From Planctomycetota bacterium (GTDB lineage: Bacteria > Planctomycetota > Planctomycetia > Pirellulales > S012-138), in contig JALSGI010000771.1 of the NCBI GenBank assembly GCA_026982835.1, positions 1 to 9,995 on the forward strand: 9,995 nt of DNA, read 5' to 3'. A model generated the notes under the pieces. That model saw only the letters and a list, made by a program, of their open reading frames with translations. It did not search any database and was not told the DNA's origin. Shown here one piece after another: positions 6,252-9,995 of this stretch. A program made the position numbers and the translations under genes. The stretch's first letter is position 1. Each line of letters begins with the position of its first letter.

Positions 6252-6384
6252 GTCGCCTCGGTGCCGGTGGTGATAATCGGCCCGAGGATGCAACGCGCTG
6301 CGTGGGGATTCCCTCGAAGGCTGGGTTCTTTCTATCTGCGCAGCGGGATGGCTTGCCGTTTGGCCGCTCCCAATCGCAAAATCG

Positions 6385-6413
6385 TTGCACGATCCAGCAA
6401 CGGGGCGTATGAT
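6385..6413 (+). promoter_or_regulatory. sigma70-like promoter of dapA
   Basis: TTGCAC (6385-6390) and TATGAT (6408-6413) are separated by exactly 17 bases. The -10 box differs from consensus at one position; the -35 box keeps the TTG. Initiation near 6420 would give a leader of about 65 bases before the ATG at 6487. It would also exclude the in-frame upstream starts at 6385, 6409 and 6412, which lie in the promoter itself. The rest of the 6252-6486 gap shows nothing I can name. Confidence 0.5.
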
Positions 6414-6486
6414 GCCCTCGTGTCGATCGGTGCGACGCCTCCGCCTCGGAGAGCTTTCCTCCACCCTCCAGCGCCTTGCTGAGCCC

Positions 6487-7377
6487 ATGAGCACGCGAGC
6501 CGAAGCCTTTGCCGGACTGAGTGTGGCCCTGGTCACTCCCTTCGACCAGGAGGGGCAGGTGGACTACCAGCGTCTGGGCGAACAGGTCCAGTTCCAGATC
6601 GAAGCGGGGACCACCTGCGTTTGCCCGGTGGGAACCACCGGCGAGTCGCCCACCTTGAGCCACGAAGAACACGAGCAGGTGATCGCCGAGACGGTCCGCG
6701 CCGCCGCCGGTCGGGTGAAGGTGATGGCCGGCACCGGCTCCAACAGCACCGAGGAAGCGTTGCGGCTGACCCGCTTTGCTCAAAAAGCCGGAGCCGATGC
6801 AGCGCTGGTGGTGGCCCCCTACTACAACAAGCCCACCCAGGAAGGACTCTACCAGCACTACAAGGCCCTGGCTGAAGCGGTGGACATTCCCCTTTGCGTG
6901 TACAACATTCCGGGCCGCACCGGGCGCAATATCGAGCCGGAGACGATCATCCGCCTGGCCCAGCTGCCCAACATCGCCATGGTCAAGGAAGCCACCGGCT
7001 CGATGGACCAGGCTTCGCAGATTCTGTGCGAAACCGACTTGACGCTCCTCAGCGGCGACGACAGCCTCACCTTGCCGCTGCTTGCCATCGGCGGCCGGGG
7101 AGTGATCAGCGTAGTGGGCAACATCGTCCCCCGGGACATGAAGGCCCTGCTGGAGGCTTTTCAGCAAGGCAAACTGGACGATGCCCAGCGGTGGCACCGC
7201 AAGCTGTTCCCGCTGTGCCGCGACATGCTCTCGCTGGCCACCAATCCCATCCCCATCAAGGCCGCCATGCGGCTGTTGGGGCGCGACACGGGCGTGCTGC
7301 GCCTGCCCATGACCCCCTTGAACGAAGCCCAGGAAAAGCGCCTGCGCAGCACCTTGGCCGGTTACGGGCTGCTGTAG
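6487..7377 (+). CDS. dapA: 4-hydroxy-tetrahydrodipicolinate synthase
   Basis: DapA condenses pyruvate with aspartate semialdehyde in the lysine and diaminopimelate pathway, in the cytoplasm. The 296-residue product has the family's usual length. Relative to the E. coli enzyme every catalytic residue is present with a constant offset of six: Thr50-Thr51 in GTTGESPTL, Tyr113 in YYNKPTQEG, Tyr139 and Arg144 in YNIPGRTG, and the Schiff-base Lys167 in VKEATG. The constant offset supports the chosen start, ATG 6487 (MSTRAEAF), although the ribosome binding site is weak. A longer reading with upstream in-frame starts would add about 30 residues unlike the family and would begin inside the likely promoter. 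It is a separate transcription unit with no obvious link to the Mo-hydroxylase genes. Related aldolases (N-acetylneuraminate lyase, KDG aldolase types) are less likely because Arg144 is kept. Confidence 0.95.
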   Translation: MSTRAEAFAGLSVALVTPFDQEGQVDYQRLGEQVQFQIEAGTTCVCPVGTTGESPTLSHEEHEQVIAETVRAAAGRVKVMAGTGSNSTEEALRLTRFAQKAGADAALVVAPYYNKPTQEGLYQHYKALAEAVDIPLCVYNIPGRTGRNIEPETIIRLAQLPNIAMVKEATGSMDQASQILCETDLTLLSGDDSLTLPLLAIGGRGVISVVGNIVPRDMKALLEAFQQGKLDDAQRWHRKLFPLCRDMLSLATNPIPIKAAMRLLGRDTGVLRLPMTPLNEAQEKRLRSTLAGYGLL

Positions 7378-7411
7378 GGGCCAAGGGAGGGGGCGTTTTG
7401 CGGGTGTTGGT

Positions 7412-7440
7412 CGGCCCGGGGTGCAGGATCGTCCGGGCCG
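7412..7440 (+). terminator. GC-rich hairpin after dapA, possible terminator
   Basis: CGGCCCGG (7412-7419) and CCGGGCCG (7433-7440) make a perfect 8-bp all-GC stem with a 13-base loop, 34 bases after the dapA stop. The following bases, CATTTGCTTCC, contain only a weak T-rich stretch, so termination is uncertain. It may instead end or stabilise the dapA transcript before the channel gene. Confidence 0.35.
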
Positions 7441-7495
7441 CATTTGCTTCCAGCCGGCCGGAGTACCCCGGCGCGGTGCAGGAAAGAACACGGTA

Positions 7496-8185
7496 ATGGT
7501 CCATCCCCTGTTGCGCTCCCTGGTGCACAGTCCCTTCACCTGGCTTTTGGCCGCGCTGGTGCTGCTGCTGGTGATCTCCCCGCTGGTGGAGGGCACCCGG
7601 TTCGGTTCGGCCATGTTCACCGTGGCGATGACCACCGTGTGCATCGCCGGCACGGTGGCCAACCGGCACCGCAAGTGGGTCTTCCGCCTGGCCGTGGCGG
7701 CCGTGGCCCTGGTGATTCCGATAAGCTGGGCCGCGTTGTGGAGCCGTTCCTGGACGCTCACGCTGGGCCAGAACCTCATCGTCATCTTCTTCTGCGGCAT
7801 GACGGCCACCGTGGTGCTGCTGAGCGTGCTGCAAGTGCGGCAGCGAATGTCGCAGGCAATCGTGGGGGCCGTTTGCGTTTATTTGTTGATCGGGCTCACA
7901 TGGGCCACCCTCTATCAGACCATCGAGCTGGTCCAGCCCCAGGCGTTCGCCTTTGCCGCCCGGCGATACGAGCCGGGCACGGCAAAGCAGCGGACCTCCT
8001 TTGCCCAGCTGACCTACTTCAGCTTCGTCACCATGTCCACCTTAGGCTACGGGGACATTGTTCCCCGCACCCCCTTGGCCGAAACGGCTTGCTGGATGGA
8101 GGCCATCGTGGGCCAGCTCTACGTGGCCATCCTGATCGCCCGGCTGGTGAGCGAAATGCCCCGAATGCGATCTCCCCAACCGTGA
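7496..8185 (+). CDS. potassium-channel-like membrane protein (Ion_trans_2 pore domain)
   Basis: This 229-residue inner-membrane protein carries the K+ selectivity signature TLGYGD at residues 182-187, inside a pore-loop stretch (about 168-190) before a last hydrophobic helix (about 199-217). Hydrophobic segments at about 14-31, 36-53, 62-81, 92-112 and 120-141 come before it, so six membrane segments are likely. The fourth (92-112) lacks regularly spaced Arg or Lys, so it is not a classical voltage sensor. There is no cytoplasmic RCK/TrkA-N domain; the tail after residue 217 is only about 12 residues. The ATG at 7496 is chosen because the helix-rich part starts right after it; an AGGA lies 12 bases upstream, a weak match. 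An in-frame ATG at 7421 would add an unlikely hydrophilic leader that overlaps the preceding hairpin. It is convergent with the next gene. Confidence 0.85.
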   Translation: MVHPLLRSLVHSPFTWLLAALVLLLVISPLVEGTRFGSAMFTVAMTTVCIAGTVANRHRKWVFRLAVAAVALVIPISWAALWSRSWTLTLGQNLIVIFFCGMTATVVLLSVLQVRQRMSQAIVGAVCVYLLIGLTWATLYQTIELVQPQAFAFAARRYEPGTAKQRTSFAQLTYFSFVTMSTLGYGDIVPRTPLAETACWMEAIVGQLYVAILIARLVSEMPRMRSPQP

Positions 8186-8207
8186 CCTCCCCCCGCCCCG
8201 CCACACG

Positions 8208-8238
8208 AAAAAAGCCGCACCCGCCAAGCGGATGCGGC
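8208..8238 (-). terminator. intrinsic terminator of the TIGR03000 gene
   Basis: Read on the minus strand, GCCGCA (8238-8233) pairs with TGCGGC (8219-8214), and inside it CCGC (8231-8228) pairs with GCGG (8224-8221), with one mismatched base on each side between the two stems. Six T residues follow (8213-8208). It starts 33 bases after the stop codon at 8273-8271. On the plus strand there is no T-run after the stem, so it serves the minus-strand gene rather than the channel gene. Confidence 0.85.
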
Positions 8239-8270
8239 CGTGAGGTTTCGAACCAGGTGGAGGACCGGCG

Positions 8271-9230
8271 TTACTTGCTGGCCACGCTGACTTGGGCCGG
8301 ATCGATGGCCAGGCGGTAAGTTTGCCCGCCCACCAGTTTCAACTTCCGCTCGATCACCTGCGGCTTGTCCTTGCCGGGAACGATCACCTTGACGGTGTAG
8401 TTTTCCCACACCTGGCCGGTCTTGAGCGAGCGGGTCACATACTCCCGCACCGGTCCGGTGGCCTTGGTGGGTTGCCCGGCCAGGAACACCTGGGCATTTT
8501 CCGGCACGTGGAGCACCAGCTTGGTTTCGGCCTGGGCCAGCTGAGCCGGGTCGAACTTCAACTGCACCTGCTGGCCCACGCGAAGCTCCACCTCCTTTTC
8601 CTCCACCACCTGCCGGCCCTGGTGGTTCATCACCACGCGGAGGCGGTAGCGGTAGGTTTTGTGGGGATCCAGGTTCCGGGTCAGGTAATTGCGAACCGGG
8701 CCGGTGCTGCGGGTCTGGTAGCCGTTGACGTAAACCTTGGCTCCTTCGGGCACCTGCACGGTCAGCAGCACGCCGCGTTGCTGAAGCAAGGTGGAGCGAT
8801 CCGGCTTGGGCAGATTTTCCGGAGATTGCTGTTTCTGCTGAGGCTGTTGCTCTTGCTGTTGCGGTTGCTGTCCTTGGGGAGGTTGCGCGGGCCGGAGAAT
8901 CACCGGCACACTCCCCCAGGAACCATAACTGCCATGAGAGCCCCAGGAGCCATAGCTCCCGTGCGAGCCCCAAGAACCGTAACTTCCATGCGAGCCCCAG
9001 GAACCGTAACTGCCGTGCGATCCCCAGGAGCCATAGCTGCCATAAGAGCCCCAAGAACCGTGTGAGTAGTAATAGACATGGACATGGTGATGACGATGGA
9101 ACAGGCGGTGGAGCAACCCGCCATGGGAGCCCCAGGAGCCGTGGCTGTGCCAGAAAGCCTCGGCCGAAGAGCTACCCGCCACCACAGCCACAGCAGCCAC
9201 CAAAACACCCGTGCACATGCGGCGAATCAT
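8271..9230 (-). CDS. exported repeat protein with two TIGR03000 domains
   Basis: This 319-residue protein is probably secreted or envelope-associated; its function is unknown. MIRRMCTGVLVAAVAVVAGSSSAEA (25 residues, hydrophobic core about 8-19) is a signal peptide with likely cleavage after AEA. A His-rich stretch follows (HRLFHRHHHV, 41-50). Next comes a Gly/Ser/Trp/Tyr/His repeat region (56-107) built of nonapeptides of the SHGSYGSWG type, then a Gln/Pro-rich linker (115-137). Two similar C-terminal domains at about 152-230 and 235-312 share the pattern V-x-VYVNG...TRSTGPVR-x-Y-T-R-x-L and end in a Y/V-rich strand plus FDPAQ or IDPAQ. I recognise these as TIGR03000, a short domain restricted to planctomycetes. 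GGGAG seven bases before the ATG at 9230 supports this start over upstream in-frame codons. It is transcribed alone and ends in its own terminator. Confidence 0.9.
   Translation of the reverse strand: MIRRMCTGVLVAAVAVVAGSSSAEAFWHSHGSWGSHGGLLHRLFHRHHHVHVYYYSHGSWGSYGSYGSWGSHGSYGSWGSHGSYGSWGSHGSYGSWGSHGSYGSWGSVPVILRPAQPPQGQQPQQQEQQPQQKQQSPENLPKPDRSTLLQQRGVLLTVQVPEGAKVYVNGYQTRSTGPVRNYLTRNLDPHKTYRYRLRVVMNHQGRQVVEEKEVELRVGQQVQLKFDPAQLAQAETKLVLHVPENAQVFLAGQPTKATGPVREYVTRSLKTGQVWENYTVKVIVPGKDKPQVIERKLKLVGGQTYRLAIDPAQVSVASK
8914..9048 (-). repeat. 27-bp tandem repeat, five units, in the TIGR03000 gene
   Basis: Five in-phase 27-base units (8914-8940, 8941-8967, 8968-8994, 8995-9021, 9022-9048) and a partial sixth (9049-9061) each encode a SHGSYGSWG-like nonapeptide. 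Differences between units are mostly synonymous, which points to recent duplication with selection on the peptide. Slippage or recombination could change copy number without shifting the frame. Confidence 0.9.
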
Positions 9231-9336
9231 GGATCGTCTCCCTTTGGTTGGAACCTCACCGTGTGCGGTTTGCCAAAAGCCCAACAGCGACCCTGTGAGC
9301 CAGATACACTCTGGGCCATCCTGCAATACCTTACAG

Positions 9337-9365
9337 AACATAGGCCAGGGAGATAGAGAAATCAA
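9337..9365 (-). promoter_or_regulatory. candidate sigma70 promoter of the TIGR03000 gene
   Basis: On the minus strand TTGATT (9365-9360) and TATGTT (9342-9337) are 17 bases apart, each matching four of six consensus bases. They lie about 105 bases upstream of the start codon at 9230. The surrounding A+T content is higher than elsewhere in the window. Confidence 0.4.
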
Positions 9366-9715
9366 GCAAAATGGGGCAAGCAAATAAATGGCAACGATAG
9401 GGCAAAGTCTGTTTGTCCTAGTGGTTTCGCCACCCCGGCAAAGTGCCCCACTGGCTCGGCAAACCTCCGGGGCCCCCGCAGGGAGCCGTCCTCGGGGAAG
9501 ATTGTCCTGGTTCCGCAACTCTTGCAATCACAGGATGTTAAAAAAACACGGCCAGGCGAAGCGCAGGGGGGTACAAGAAGAACCGACAAGTTTTCCACCC
9601 GGCGTTCTGCTTTTCTGCATCCGGCCTGGCAATGGGCAAGAGACGTTTCCTTGCGGGAATTGGGAACTTCGGAAACCAGGGGGGCGGTATTCGGGGCAGG
9701 TGGCCAGGAACCGAT
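9366..9715. other. intergenic stretch without recognised content
   Basis: About 350 bases between the divergent TIGR03000 gene and the promoter at 9716. I find no gene with a plausible start, composition or family resemblance, and no tRNA-like structure. A short inverted pair GCCAGGC (9553-9559 region) and GCCTGGC (9624-9630 region) is too weak to name, and a seven-A run lies near 9540. Confidence 0.5.
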
Positions 9716-9743
9716 TTGACAGCACCGCAGGCACCCTTACAAT
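9716..9743 (+). promoter_or_regulatory. strong sigma70-like promoter of the right-edge gene
   Basis: TTGACA (9716-9721) is a perfect -35 box, and TACAAT (9738-9743) differs from the -10 consensus at one base; the spacer is 16 bases. Initiation near 9750 would give a leader of about 160 bases before the likely start at 9913, including the inverted repeat at 9800-9891. Confidence 0.75.
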
Positions 9744-9799
9744 CTGCGGCACGGGTGACAAACAACGAAGGACGGAGCTCCTTCAGACGGACGACTGGG

Positions 9800-9891
9800 G
9801 CGCACTTTTTTCTCGTTTCCCGAGCAAGTGGAAACCCTGGACTCGGGTCGGTGGCCCCCTGCGACCTGACTCCAGCAGGAAAAAAGTGCGC
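9800..9891 (+). promoter_or_regulatory. leader with a perfect 13-bp inverted repeat
   Basis: GCGCACTTTTTTC (9800-9812) is the exact reverse complement of GAAAAAAGTGCGC (9879-9891), with 66 bases between. Inside, CCCGAG (9819-9824) can pair with CTCGGG (9842-9847), and GGTCG (9846-9850) with CGACC (9862-9866), in competing stems. The element lies between the promoter at 9716 and the start of the edge gene. Its 3' arm ends eight bases before the AGGAG at 9899-9903. As RNA it would form a long closed stem just upstream of the ribosome binding site, suggesting control of translation or mRNA stability; as DNA it could be a binding site. Not matched to any known riboswitch class. Confidence 0.6.
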
Positions 9892-9912
9892 GCAGCGCAG
9901 GAGACACAGGAC

Positions 9913-9995
9913 GTGGCTACCGACGGAATGGCTCTGCTGGCCCAGTTCTGCGAACAACTCCGCAATCGCTTGGGCGGCGACCGGTATCGCTTGTG
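9913..9995 (+). CDS. start of a truncated gene, possibly a DnaA-like N-terminal domain
   Basis: An open frame runs off the right edge. With GTG at 9913 (AGGAG at 9899-9903, nine bases upstream) the product begins VATDGMALLAQFCEQLRNRL and continues GGDRYRL; ATG at 9928 is an alternative start with no good ribosome binding site, and GTG at 9886 is a third choice. The helical pattern, with Leu/Phe at the start and an Arg-Tyr-x-Leu close, resembles domain I of the replication initiator DnaA, but only about 27 residues are visible. I found no convincing DnaA boxes upstream. The strong promoter and structured leader support a real gene; the identity is tentative. Confidence 0.45.
   Translation, partial: MATDGMALLAQFCEQLRNRLGGDRYRL

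Noticed and set aside
6296..6345. CGCTGCG/CGCAGCG inverted repeat between the FAH gene and dapA as a terminator
   Set aside because: The seven-base arms are 36 bases apart and no T-run follows, so chance is likely in GC-rich DNA.
5391..7809. 381- and 545-codon minus-strand open frames opposite the FAH gene, dapA and the channel gene
   Set aside because: Both lie opposite genes with intact catalytic motifs and continue through intergenic DNA without a ribosome binding site, so they are composition artefacts.
8292..9065. 257-codon plus-strand open frame opposite the TIGR03000 gene
   Set aside because: It is the complement of the repeat gene; its periodic composition only mirrors the 27-bp array, and the minus-strand gene has a signal peptide, ribosome binding site and terminator.
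9591..9599. DnaA box, TTTTCCACC, upstream of the edge gene
   Set aside because: Only seven of nine bases match the consensus and there is no cluster of further boxes; not enough to call an origin.
9538..9957. 139-codon minus-strand open frame at the right end
   Set aside because: It runs through the strong plus-strand promoter and the inverted repeat, has no good start signal and no recognisable family.

Overview
The window looks like chromosomal DNA of a high-GC planctomycete. The best evidence is an exported protein with two copies of a short beta-type domain that I recognise as the planctomycete-restricted TIGR03000 family. The intergenic DNA, rich in small GC-rich palindromes, fits the same origin. 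A Pirellulales-like, possibly thermophilic, member is a guess, not a result. I see no tRNA, rRNA, CRISPR array, transposase or phage gene.

Layout. Positions 1-395 (minus) hold the start of a TIGR01777/YfcH-type sugar-nucleotide epimerase-like SDR protein that runs off the left edge. Positions 396-1196 are about 800 bases of non-coding DNA with a cluster of short perfect hairpins and an 8-bp tandem repeat, ending in a sigma70-like promoter. Positions 1197-5244 (plus) form a tight four-gene unit: a Tat-signal [2Fe-2S] small subunit, a molybdopterin large subunit, an FAD-binding medium subunit, and an unrecognised 79-residue Cys/His-rich protein. The first three make a xanthine dehydrogenase/CO dehydrogenase-family hydroxylase, nearest in layout to periplasmic PaoABC-type enzymes. 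Positions 5406-6251 encode a fumarylacetoacetate-hydrolase-family protein that unusually carries a signal peptide. Positions 6487-7377 are dapA behind its own promoter, and 7496-8185 a potassium-channel-like membrane protein. On the minus strand, 9230-8271 is the TIGR03000 protein with a Gly/Ser/Trp/Tyr/His nonapeptide repeat and its own intrinsic terminator. At the right edge, a strong promoter (9716-9743) and a leader with a perfect 13-bp inverted repeat precede the start of a truncated plus-strand gene, possibly DnaA-like.

How the genes may work together. The Mo-enzyme subunits are translationally coupled, and the small subunit has a twin-arginine signal, so the folded complex is probably exported. 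The exported FAH-family hydrolase directly downstream could act on the oxidised product; this is inference from context. The most interesting point is in the small subunit. Three of the four cysteine ligands of the plant-type [2Fe-2S] cluster are replaced (Ser87, Ser95, Ala107; only Cys92 remains), while the second cluster site (Cys143, Cys146, Cys178, Cys180) and the catalytic Glu693 of the large subunit are intact. With an extra small Cys-rich protein in the same operon, this suggests a Mo-hydroxylase with a rewired electron path.
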